From Didymodactylos carnosus (Eukaryota > Rotifera > Eurotatoria > Philodinida > Philodinidae), in assembly GCA_905250885.1 (NCBI GenBank), contig CAJNOQ010000464.1, forward strand, positions 4,428-49,913: DNA of 45,486 bases. The letters are read 5' to 3'. The notes below the pieces were generated by a model that saw only the letters and a list, made by a program, of their open reading frames with translations, was not told the DNA's origin and did not search any database. Positions 23,668 to 33,340 of the stretch are shown here, in pieces. Every line of letters starts with the position of its first letter. Within the stretch, counting starts at the first letter, position 1. A program made the position numbers and the translations under genes.

Positions 23668-23835
23668 GGAATATCATTAATGCAATCCCGTAAGATCATT
23701 ACGGTAACTCTGTAAGAATATTACACTGAGAGCCCTTACGATCATTATTATGAGCCGGTAAGATCAGTGTTCCAGTCACGTAAGATCAATACTATGGGTT
23801 ATTACGATCATTACCATAGCAGTTTAAGATCATTA
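23668..23835. repeat. eight-unit array, 22-bp period, GATC-centred near-palindrome
   Basis: The core GTAAGATCATTAC and variants recur with the central GATC (or its variant) at 23672, 23694, 23716, 23740, 23762, 23784, 23806 and 23828. Seven spacings are 22, 22, 24, 22, 22, 22, 22. The core is close to its own reverse complement (GTAATGATCTTAC), and some units read better on the opposite strand (CTTACGATCATTAT). It lies about 600 bp upstream of the minus-strand LolA-like gene. It may be a minisatellite, an element end, or an array of protein-binding sites spaced two helical turns apart. Confidence 0.85.
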
Positions 23836-23934
23836 CTAGAGAGGGGAGGGAATGGAACGACAAGGGGGCAAAGAAACTTTTTCTTTCTTAGCATTGGAGA
23901 GCATCGCATCAGCATCAGATACTCAGCATCTCAA

Positions 23935-23955
23935 GCTCCGGAAAGCTTCCGGAGC
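23935..23955. repeat. perfect 9-bp hairpin
   Basis: GCTCCGGAA, loop AGC, TTCCGGAGC. It is GC-rich in an AT-rich setting and 100 bases after the 22-bp array. A second, weaker pairing, CCTCC/GGAGG, follows at ~23967-23984. It could be the structured end of a mobile element. Confidence 0.8.
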
Positions 23956-23989
23956 CGCCTTTTCCTCCATGGAATGGGAGGAGTAAAAA

Positions 23990-25080
23990 CTAAGCAAAAT
24001 CATCAAGGTTGTACGTATATTACTTCAACTTCTCAGCTTCGTAATCTTAGGAGAAGTTTCACAAAGCAGATGTTTGTTGATGCCAGTAATAATGATTTGG
24101 ACAAAAATTAGTATCATTGTTGTTGCTTACGCATGGCTATTATAACAATTATAACGCATGACACACTAACAGTTTTTCGAACTTCGAATCCTAGACGTTT
24201 TAAAAAGCAGAGAAACTCAGTACAAATTTTGAATTTCTGAAGAAAAAAAATTTGCACGACTACTTGACGAACTATACCGCCGTAAATGAAACAAAAAATG
24301 TAGTACTGCTGAATCGCTACAGGATGTTTTTGCTTAAGATCCTCACGAATGGTTAGAGAACTTTGCTCATAGAGAAACAAGCGAGCAAATTTTATCAGTA
24401 TTTTTAATATTAGACACCAAGTCTTGGTTCACTTTTTGCTTTTATTTAACATCAAGGTCGGTCTAAATTTGATGAATCCTTTAGTAGACTTTAGCTTAAT
24501 TGCGGTTCTTCTAGTATTTCATCATAGACTAATTGATTCTAACTATGCAATGATGTTCATGTCTATGAGAATTCAACAAATAGGGATACAATGATAAAAA
24601 TAAAGACCCATCATCTTATTGTCATGATATAATATATTTGTTTTGAGTTAAAATGAAACAACAAACACCTTGTCTCTCTTCTGTTCTTGTGGCACAAATG
24701 AATTGTAAAAATAAGAATATTATACTCTATGTCTCATATGTCATCGATATTCTCATAATACGATAAAAAGAAAAATAGAAGAGAACTACAATGCCATATC
24801 AATGATGATAGAATAAAAGCAGGGATGAATTGAGTCAAATATACAAGAGGAATTATCGAACAATGATATTTTCCTGCTCGAACATAAACATCAAGTTTTG
24901 TCTGTATAGACAAGAAGAAGAAGAAAAACTGTTTGTAGATGGTTGTGGATGATCAGTCCGACAGTTTTCTTTTTTTTGTTAATAAACGCCAAAAAAAGCC
25001 TGTTATCGAGAGTAAAACAGTATGTTAATAAGGTTAACAGTATTTGTATGCTAATAAAACGTTATAATATATAAAAAGTA
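23990..25080. other. intergenic region between divergent genes
   Basis: An 88-codon minus frame at 24114-24380 (YEQSSLTIREDLKQKHPVAI) has a protein-like composition but no visible exons around it and no family I recognise. The rest is AT-rich and includes the promoter of the four-TM gene. Confidence 0.3.
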
Positions 25081-25123
25081 TTTGTTTTATTAGTCTTTCA
25101 AATTTTCTTTCGGTATCATTATT

Positions 25124-25741
25124 ATGTATGCACCGCGTGCAAAATTTGAGCGTATTTACGTTGTACCACCACTCAAAGTATCGAGTATATTTTTAGCTAT
25201 ATTACATTGTTTCTTTTTAATTATTGCTCTATTTACATCGTTTTGGGTAGAAACAAAACATGGTCACTTTGGACCATTGTTTCGTTGTGAAAAATCACTA
25301 GATTTATCTTTATTACCTATTCCAAAAATTATTTATCAATGTCATTTATTCGATAAATCAATAGCACCTAAGCGTTATTCAAAATGGATGTTAGTTACAG
25401 CTATTTTATTATTAATATCATTTTTTATAATAATTTTATCTATTATTATTGGTACATTATCGATTATACGTAATTCACAACGTTCTAGACGACCACTGTG
25501 GTTATGTACAATTATTCTGATTTTCATTGGTTGTCTCGTCGATGCACTCATATTAATCATTGTACCATTAGCATATAATGAATATGCATTTCGTTTACAA
25601 TGGGCATATGGATTGTTTTGTGGTGCAACGCTATTCATATTGACAGCGCTTATCGTCGCTATTCTCCCGTATAATGTTGATGAAATACAATATATTGAAA
25701 CAATAGAAGAAACACGTGGCGAATTAGAACCATTTGCATAA
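25124..25741 (+). CDS. claudin/PMP22-like four-transmembrane protein
   Basis: A single-exon frame of 205 codons starting ATG at 25124. Four hydrophobic helices lie at roughly residues 17-41, 88-112, 123-150 and 158-182, with a first extracellular loop between TM1 and TM2. That loop has SFWVETKHGHFGPLFRC, a loose version of the W-GLW-C signature of the claudin/PMP22 superfamily, and a second Cys (QCHLF). The end is acidic (IETIEETRGELEPFA) and lacks a clear PDZ-binding tail. Likely a plasma-membrane or junction protein; it could equally be a clarin- or TMEM47-like member. AATAAA occurs at 25942, about 200 bases past the stop. Divergently placed from the LolA-like gene 2 kb away. Confidence 0.75.
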   Translation: MYAPRAKFERIYVVPPLKVSSIFLAILHCFFLIIALFTSFWVETKHGHFGPLFRCEKSLDLSLLPIPKIIYQCHLFDKSIAPKRYSKWMLVTAILLLISFFIIILSIIIGTLSIIRNSQRSRRPLWLCTIILIFIGCLVDALILIIVPLAYNEYAFRLQWAYGLFCGATLFILTALIVAILPYNVDEIQYIETIEETRGELEPFA

Positions 25742-26450
25742 AACACTTCAAACTATTTAACAAACTTTTTTGTTGTTAAATGTATTTTTCGATGAGAATT
25801 TATCTGCGTACGATAAACTAGAATCACTACACTAATAACTGAAGTAGATATCTTGGGTGATTTTTTCCATTCATATGCTGTCTTTTTGCTTAAAAGTTTT
25901 GAGAGTTCATTCTTATTCTATGTAGGTATCTGAAAATGAACAATAAACATAAGCCCAATGTCTTTAACTTATAAAAATATTTGATTTTTCTTCGAGTTCA
26001 AACAATTTCTTCTTGAAACAAGCTCCTTATGTTTACGATAGTTCTAGTATTGACTGTGTAATAGTCTACCACAAAGTCATTCATAATAGCTATAAACTTT
26101 TACATATAGTATAAAAACCATCTATAAGATGAACTAAATGAGATGTTTTTCTGTGTGAAGATTGATGAGGACATGTTTAAAAATCTATCAGGATATGTTG
26201 TTGGTGGGTCCGACGTTTATGAAAAGAGCTCGGTTTAGTGGCAATATCTATTTTCAAATGCAGCAAAATACTTTTTCATTTGAGCATACACCACATGACA
26301 TTTTGAGTGCATTCAAAAAAACTATTATTCTAAGACGCAATTTGTCATGAATGTTGATTATCTCTGATAGGTACAGAGGATAGCACTTTCGAAATGGTGA
26401 CTTGGAATATCTCAGCTTTACATAATCTATGAATATCTAAGTATTCACAG
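25742..26450. other. 3' flank, nothing else recognised
   Basis: It contains the AATAAA at 25942-25947. A 62-codon frame at 26162-26350 matches nothing. Confidence 0.35.
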
Positions 26451-26458
26451 TTCAGTTG

Positions 26459-26600
26459 AAACGGATTACTGAAAACCAAAGCCTCGCTTGACTTCCATTT
26501 TGAAGAAGATACTTTGGGCTATTTATTCATGAAAAAACCCAATATGTTGCTACCTTAACTTTTCTAGTTATGAAACGGTTTTCCAGAAATCCTCTAGGAA
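26459..26600 (+). repeat. dispersed repeat relic
   Basis: It shares ACTGAAAACCAA, CTCGCTTG and GATACTTTGGG with the reverse complement of 7083-7175, and CCATTTTGAAG with the right arm of the foldback element at 40.4 kb. Confidence 0.6.
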
Positions 26601-26605
26601 ACATG

Positions 26606-26630
26606 TTATGTCAGTCACGTGCTGACATAA
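26606..26630. repeat. 9-bp inverted repeat around CACGTG
   Basis: TTATGTCAG, spacer TCACGTG, CTGACATAA. The spacer contains the E-box palindrome CACGTG. It directly follows the dispersed repeat relic and may be its terminus. Confidence 0.7.
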
Positions 26631-27432
26631 GTCATACCTGACTCATAACATTCCTTCACTCATCGCATTCATTTCTGCTTATTCTTCTGTCTGTCAGCTC
26701 ATCATGTTCACACATTCTGTCTTTCGTATATATATATATTCATCTGTTTTTTAATGTTTGGAAAGACTTTGTTTTGGAGAAAAAAGATTTGATAGCCTTG
26801 ATAGTAAAAAAACCGTAAGTTTCTATCACCTTTCGTTATTGAGTTATTCATAAAATAGACATTTTGAAAACAATAATAGTATGTTTAAGAACCCATTCAT
26901 TGGGATAACCTTAGGATTTATTCTTATTGAAAAGTGCTTGACAATACATGCGATTGATATAGTAAAAATGGCTTACTATTCCTTCACACCATCGAATATC
27001 TAAAAGCGTGCTGAGAACAAACTTATAGTCTCTAAAGAAGATCATAGTCACTTGCTGTGCTCTTGAAATGAAACGTTACTGATTAACGTTATTAAAAACC
27101 TGCTCAAATTTCAAGAAATTAAAATGAAAGGAAAATTATAGTGGCTCAAAAATGATGCATCTCAGAAATAAATGAACTGGTTATTTCGAAAAGGCGCTGT
27201 TATAGCATTGAACTAAATATAATTTTTTGTGCTTTTAGTTATGTTAATAAGTAACTTGATTTGTACCAGTATAAATTTCAATTCTACATAGAACACGCTC
27301 ACGAATTTTTACATAACCATAAATCTACACTGATATATAAAAGAAATATGTAGAAGAAAGAATAAAACAAAACAAAAAACACCGGTTATCAACACAAAAG
27401 CTATTCACATTATCTAATTGTAAATACCACCT

Positions 27433-27894
27433 TTAAGAAAGATGCTTTTTTGTCAATGTTATGATAGAGTGAAGAGTTTGAATGGCGTCTCGTGTATTCA
27501 CTAAGTTTTGATAAACAATTTCAATGTCATCATCCACCATGTTGTTTGAACGCATCATCATATGAGCTTGAATATAGCCAAGCGTCCATTTATAATAGAT
27601 TATAATACAGTGAACTTTAAGCAACTGATAAATCAATTTTTCAAATATGTTATAAAATGATGAAGTATCTTTAAAATTTAACATAATATGTTTTGACCAT
27701 TTTTCCATATGAAAACATTTTATAGCACGAATTAAACGTATACGTAAATAAAGTGAAACATTACTCGCGGCTAATTGACGATTTGAACATGTCATTAAAT
27801 GATCTATTCCACCTAAATGATGCACCAATTGTGTACCGTTATCATCCGAAAAACCGATTCTTGTTAAAAAATTAATTAAAGCTAGTGGAGACAT
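27433..27894 (-). CDS. small protein with possible SAM- or HhH-like N-terminal domain
   Basis: A 153-codon single-exon frame from ATG 27894 to TAA 27433, with coding-like composition and no low complexity. Residues ~1-60 (FLTRIGFSDDNG, GGIDHLMTCSNRQLAAS, LRIRLIRAI) have the spacing of a small helical module; both a SAM domain and a tandem helix-hairpin-helix as in ERCC1/FAAP24 would fit, neither convincingly. The rest is helical and without Cys or membrane segments. An acceptor-like TTTATTTATAG lies 10 bases before the ATG, so an upstream exon is possible. I do not recognise the gene. Confidence 0.55.
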   Translation of the reverse strand: MSPLALINFLTRIGFSDDNGTQLVHHLGGIDHLMTCSNRQLAASNVSLYLRIRLIRAIKCFHMEKWSKHIMLNFKDTSSFYNIFEKLIYQLLKVHCIIIYYKWTLGYIQAHMMMRSNNMVDDDIEIVYQNLVNTRDAIQTLHSIITLTKKHLS

Positions 27895-27899
27895 TTTTT

Positions 27900-28960
27900 T
27901 TATCTATAAATAAACAATATCAGATAAAGTTAAGCTAAAAAAATCATAGATCATTCAGTTCTGCACGGTTCAAGGAAAGGAGCTCTTCAATTTTGCATTA
28001 AAGACGAAAAAACATGAATAATTTTTTCTACAAACCAGTGTCATTTTTTTAGCTTGTATAAGCAAAATTATTGAAATTATTATTTTGCCTTCTCATAGAA
28101 AATGTTCTGCTGGTGAAGTATTATGAGATAGTAATCCTGAAATAAGGATGCAAGAAATATGATTTTTCAGTTTGGCTTCATTACATGAAAAATATTAAAA
28201 ATGTTTCTTAATAGTTTGAATTTTTTTATGCACCGCCATTTGAATAAATTATGACTGTCATCAATTCAGTAATCATTTCATTTACAGCTCTACTATCATA
28301 CACACACACAAACAACTAGATGTCCACTTCTTACGAAAAGCTAATGTCGCTGTTGAAAAGATGTAAATACAGACAAGTATAGGAGTAGGTGGTCTGAAGT
28401 TTTCCACTTTTTCTATCGTTATCTGCTTTGTACTAATCAAATACGATATTTTACAGAACTGTAACGGTTTCCGCTAACAATATGTGCTGCTACAACAATC
28501 TAATTGTTGATCCATCGAATTTATTATAGTTGCATTTTCTTAATTTTGCATTAATTAAAGTACAGCACTGATAGGTAACAGTACTATACTGGCATGACGT
28601 AAACGTTGAGTGTAGAAAATCTGCGAAGCATAAATGTGTGAGAGACTTTTCCCCATGTAGCATTGAAATCTTATATCTTGCTCTCGAACAAATTCTAGAG
28701 GCGTTCTTAGATACGAATGACCCGTCGAACGCGGTCGAAATATGGGAGATTTATATAAATAACTGTATATCATCTTACATTCCAATAAAACGAGTATCGT
28801 GTGAGCCATACAACTCTGATGTTTCTCATATCTCATATCAGTAGAAAACTTATCTCTAAATGACAACGTGCGTTTCGAAAATTCCGCTCTACTTCTTCAC
28901 CTGAGCATTTTCAGTCATATAAACTGTTGCGCAACAGAGTTATTTCATCTATGAAGTACG
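27900..28960. other. intergenic DNA, nothing recognised
   Basis: Overlapping frames on both strands at 28555-28866 are unlikely to be genes. A short CA run lies at ~28302. Confidence 0.35.
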
Positions 28961-28989
28961 ATAAATAAAAAATTATTCAGCAAAATTTC

Positions 28990-29470
28990 TTCAACTTTTT
29001 CTAATCTATCTAGTTTTTGGGCTTCTTTAAATAAATTTCGTAAAAACGACAGTTATATGCCTAAATTTTATACGCAAGATCTTTGAAAAGATTCTTCATA
29101 AAATGTTCTCTCGAACGATCTTCTATGTAAACAACAATTTGGCTTCAGACCATCTGGTTGATTAAAATTTTCTAGTGATATAAAATGGATGAATCATATT
29201 GAAGAAACAGCTCCAGACGAATACTAGGTGCGATAAATTGCACATTTTCAAGTTCACCATCTTCAATTCGTCTCTTGCTTTATACATCTTGTGTTTTGTC
29301 GAAAATGGATTATACTTGCGCAGTATTTGTTTTTAATTTTTCAACTCACTCTGCGCCTCTTTACTCTGTTCAGTGTTTAGCAGCGAGGATCATTACAAAA
29401 AAAATTGATTTTTGATATCGACAGCGAAAATCTTGTCTTTCTGCTATCACAAGGCACTTGTCATCTTGAA
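28990..29470 (+). pseudogene. non-LTR retrotransposon (LINE) reverse transcriptase relic
   Basis: Scattered pieces of a LINE reverse transcriptase appear in order on the plus strand: RKIFEKILHKMFSR (frame at 29073), QQFGFRP in the next frame at ~29132, FSSDIKWMNHIEE at ~29172-29210, then LLLYTSCVLSKMDYTCAVF and APLYSVQCLAARIIT at 29270-29410. The KIFEKIL, FGFRP and SVQCLAARIIT blocks are typical of the CR1/jockey-type pol. The catalytic YADD block and ~150 residues are lost between FGFRP and FSSDIKW, and there are several frameshifts and stops. Clearly dead. Confidence 0.75.
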
Positions 29471-29479
29471 CCAGCTTTG

Positions 29480-30250
29480 TTAAAAACATTTCGACTATTG
29501 TTTATGTTCATGATCTTTGATCAAATAGAAACTGAATTGAATTGAAATTGCTGTAATCTTGATCATAAGTCGATTTATGTTATTGTATCACAAGTGAGTA
29601 TTTCAGTGAGTAGGTAGAGAACGATATTTGTTCATTTCTGTCAGTTTTTCTAGAGAGCAAATAGATCCCGCAGTATAAACAATTTTTTCCTAGACGTAAG
29701 ATTCATATTAAATGAAACAAAGATGTATCTGAGCCGAAACAGTCGTTTTTCGAGTTCTTCATCAAGATTACGTTTCATGTTTTACTACTAGTTATTCAAC
29801 TTTTATGGAGATGCGGGAGTGCAAGATAATAGACAAGACTGTTGTCTCGAATTTCCGATTTTTGTGTTCAAACTGAAAGGGGTTAGTTATTTTCCTGACA
29901 GAAGAATTTTTTCTATTGTAATCTTTTTAATCTGATTTCTAACACTAATTGTCCGTCATATAATATCGGTCGTGTCAGGATAGCACATTAAATGATTGCA
30001 ACTCTTGTAAAACTCAAGAATCCCGTTGTTTTTTTAAGTTCAGTATTTTCTTAATTTCATTAACCAGTTGAATTAACTCCGAAAAAACATTTGCAGAAAT
30101 AGTCTCCAAAAATGTTAAATAAGTATTTTTACAGCAAACTTTGCTTTTCTATCATACATAGCACAGTGTTATCCGACCTCAAAACATACTCCTCTGATTT
30201 CTTAGATACTTCAATGAAACAATACTTATATAAGAAAAAGGTATATATTT
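29480..30250. other. LINE 3' flank and intergenic DNA
   Basis: May contain more decayed LINE sequence up to ~29850; no frame is convincing. Confidence 0.3.
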
Positions 30251-30257
30251 TGTCTGA

Positions 30258-30263
30258 TTTATT
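30258..30263 (-). promoter_or_regulatory. AATAAA polyadenylation signal of PSMA3
   Basis: AATAAA on the minus strand about 95 bases past the PSMA3 stop. Confidence 0.6.
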
Positions 30264-30356
30264 TTATAATAAAACAACAATAAGAAAAAAACAAGAAAAA
30301 CAAAAAACGTGTACGCACATAACACGCAGCTTATATGCAATAGTCCTAAATGTTCA

Positions 30357-31727
30357 TCACATTTCTTCATCATCATCACTGGCTTCTTCTAATGATGCCT
30401 ATAAGTAAAACAAAGGTTAAATGTAAAATTATATTTATTAGATATTAAAACACTGACCTTTGCATATTTCTCGGCATCTTCATAAACGCTAGTCGGTACT
30501 TTTTCATGTTTGCCTTCTGTATCTATTTTACAAGTTTTATAAATACACAAATTAAAGTAATAGAGTTTAAAACTTACTTTTTCCTACCCAACTTAATTCA
30601 AGTTCAAACATACGATCTTTAACTTCATCGTGTACTTGATAAATACTAAAGAAAAAAATAGAAAATAATTCTACTACAAAAAGAAACAAGTTATTATGCG
30701 TAATGTGTTTACATTTTTGCTGCTTCTTTAATACCATCTTCCAGTTTCATATCGTTTAACTATAAGATGAATAGTGATACAAAACATTTAGAACAACAAT
30801 GATTGTCATCGTCAGAAAAAAAACCATTACCTTTAGTTTTTCAATTTCTGTTTTAGCTGTTTGTTGAGCTTTGCCAACAGCACATCCAAAATAACCCTAA
30901 ATAATAGAGAAGATGTATTACGCACTAAATTCTTACATGATGCAGTAACTTGATCAATGAATACTAGGAAAAGTCTCTAATACAAACTAGCAAATAATTT
31001 TTTTACATACATTATTAACACCGGATGGTTCAACAACATACAATTGCGGTCCATCGTGTTCGTATGATGCCAAAAACACTTGACAGCCAAATGGTCGAAC
31101 AAATCCATACAAAGTATAGGCATGCATGTACATTGAAAGACGATCAGCTAAATACTACAAAAGACGATTCTATTTTAAAACAAAATCTATTATGTCATTA
31201 ATTAACATCCACATACTTTAACAGGAATCGATACACCATAATCATATTTATACTGCTTCGCTTCGTCACGTGCTACTGTCAATATTTGTTTTGCATCAGC
31301 TAAAAGACCGGCAACTGCCTGGAAAAAAACAACATTTTAAAACGTTAAGATAAATGTCTGTAGAAAAATATACCATGCCGATATGTTTATCAACATTGTG
31401 AATACGCTTGCTGGAACCTTTTTCATATAATCGTGATGTAATTATTTTTTCTACGGCGAATGCAACACCATCTTTACAACGGAGACCAACCACAGTTCTA
31501 GAAAAGAAAAGAAAACATCAACTATAGGTTACAATGCAACATATAACTAATCAATATCTTTACCCACTAGCTTCCACGGCTTTATTTGCATATTCAACCT
31601 GAAACACGCGACCATCCGGTGAAAATTGTGAGGCACTCAAATCATACTAAACAGAAAAGAAAAGTATGAGTAACATAGATGTCCACCTGACAAAGTTTTT
31701 GCTTACCCCAGAGCCAATGGATGACAT
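30357..31727 (-). CDS. PSMA3: 20S proteasome subunit alpha type 3
   Basis: Ring-forming alpha subunit (alpha-7) of the 20S core particle, in cytosol and nucleus; it gates substrate entry and is not proteolytic. Ten exons: 31727-31707, 31646-31564, 31497-31374, 31318-31217, 31154-31011, 30896-30831, 30759-30713, 30645-30578, 30522-30458, 30398-30357. All introns are GT-AG; total 762 nt, 253 aa (human 255). Start MSSIGSG then [20 protein letters not shown] is the alpha-type N-terminal signature. Also seen: [25 protein letters not shown], and the acidic tail ASDDDEEM, which matches the conserved phosphorylated tail of this subunit. Intact. Divergent from KPTN, 1.6 kb away. Confidence 0.97.
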
Positions 31728-32826
31728 TTTAAGATGTAATGTAGGTTTCTAATATCTACAACGAAACAATTTGTTGTAGTTTTTTCTTGAATGTAAACTG
31801 AAGTAACCTCCTCCCCATAATAAAAGACCACCTAGTCTTCTATTTTGTAGATTGTAAAGGGTGATCTTCAATTGCGGTCAAATTTTGTCGCCTGCTAGTA
31901 GTCCAACGGTAACCCCCACACATACTTGAAATTCATCCTCTATCAGAAGAACATTTTGGCGAAATTTTTTTGAAAATTGTCCTACTGTATAGGGCATTTT
32001 CCGATGTTTTTGGTGGAGTGAGTATAAGAAAATCTTAGGTACGTAAGGGTAAAAAGTTCACAGCAGCTCAGTCATTATGATACATCATAAAAGATTCCAT
32101 ACTAAATATAAAAAATTAAGCGTTAAAATTTTTCAATGTTTGAAAGTCAGTGAAATTGGTCGAGTTGCGCTTGAGTGTGAAAAGTTAAACGTTAGTGACT
32201 TTTTAATTTTCCACGTTGATTGTTATTCCTACGTCTGAATTGCACGCTTAGGATAACTGAATGGAAGTAACCGCTCACTTAAATCAAAGACCAGCCAGTA
32301 AGAAGAGTATGTTTTCAATACTAGAATCATCAGTCTCCTCATATCAACGAGATGAAGCCTCTTACTCGGACAGAGAAGTTGCGGGCGTCGAAATCAATAA
32401 ATAAAAGGATTTTATGATGTTATTATTAAAAATCAGTGATGAATCATCAATCATCAGTAGTAGGTTCGTTCACCCACCAATCAACGCTGTGGTAAAGACT
32501 TTCTTTAAGAATTTTACACGTAGAGTTTTCAATGATGCCTTTTGTTGGGAAATTGAAAGGCTAATCCACAATCGTTTCTTAAATTTTATTTATTTATTGT
32601 GTTTCAGCCAAATTTAATTGATAAGATGTTACGTTAATACTGCCCAACAAGAAGCAGTTAAAAGGTATGTAACTAGATAGTTATTATGCACTGTCCCGAT
32701 AAAACAAATAGACAGAAAAGTTGTAAAAATACTTATCTGACATTTTTGGACGTTATTTCTGCAAATAATTTTTTCGTTGTTAATTTATCTAGCTAATGGA
32801 ATTAAGAAAATGCTGAACTTTAAAAA
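31728..32826. promoter_or_regulatory. PSMA3 upstream / PSMA3-KPTN intergenic region
   Basis: Non-coding; it should hold the PSMA3 promoter. No TATA box or other clear core element recognised. No protein frame of note. Confidence 0.35.
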
Positions 32827-32834
32827 AGCGCTGT

Positions 32835-33309
32835 CAGAACTGGACAACTCCGGCTAGGTACAACTTCAACTCCGTTAAGAAATCTAAACTCCAACTCCAA
32901 GGGACTTAACTTAAACTTCGTTCCAACTCCGAATTAAAATCTATTCGTTCTTTTTCCTTCCTGTTTTTAACTTTGTCCGTATAACGGTCATGTTTTCTTT
33001 CCTTATAATACTATGCACAAAAAACATCATTATAATAAATTAAAATTACATTTTAACAATGTTAATTTTGAAAGCATATTCTTTATCGTACTACTACTAC
33101 TACGATGTGATCGAAATCCAAAACCTGATTGTGAAAAACATGCTTCACACGAACTAATGTAGTCGGAGTTAAAGAAATTTTTAACTGAAGTTTCGGAGTT
33201 GGAATTGACAAAATCAGTCGTCAACTCAACTTCGGTCGTTTAAAAAGCAAACTTCAACTCCACAAAAAAAGAGCTCAGCTAACTCCGGTGTTGAATTGAC
33301 AAAACTCTG
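32835..33309. mobile_element. 475-bp MITE with 8-bp target duplication (hAT-type?)
   Basis: AGCGCTGT flanks the segment directly on both sides (32827-32834 and 33310-33317). The ends are CAGAACTGG and, inverted, CAGAGTTTTG; both halves are rich in AACTCC and its complement GGAGTT. An 8-bp duplication and CAGA-type ends fit the hAT superfamily, but the inverted ends match poorly beyond the first bases. No coding capacity. It ends 31 bases before the KPTN start codon. Confidence 0.6.
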
Positions 33310-33340
33310 AGCGCTGTCTTGTCAAATAAATTTGTTTTAG

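Noticed and set aside
23668..23835. CRISPR-like array
   Set aside because: Short palindromic cores at a 22-bp period in a eukaryote, with no 28-37-bp repeats or spacers of CRISPR size and no cas genes.
25375..25746. Minus-strand frame of 123 codons
   Set aside because: Shadow of the four-TM gene.
30112..30408. Plus-strand frame of 98 codons
   Set aside because: Antisense to the PSMA3 3' end and last exon; low complexity.
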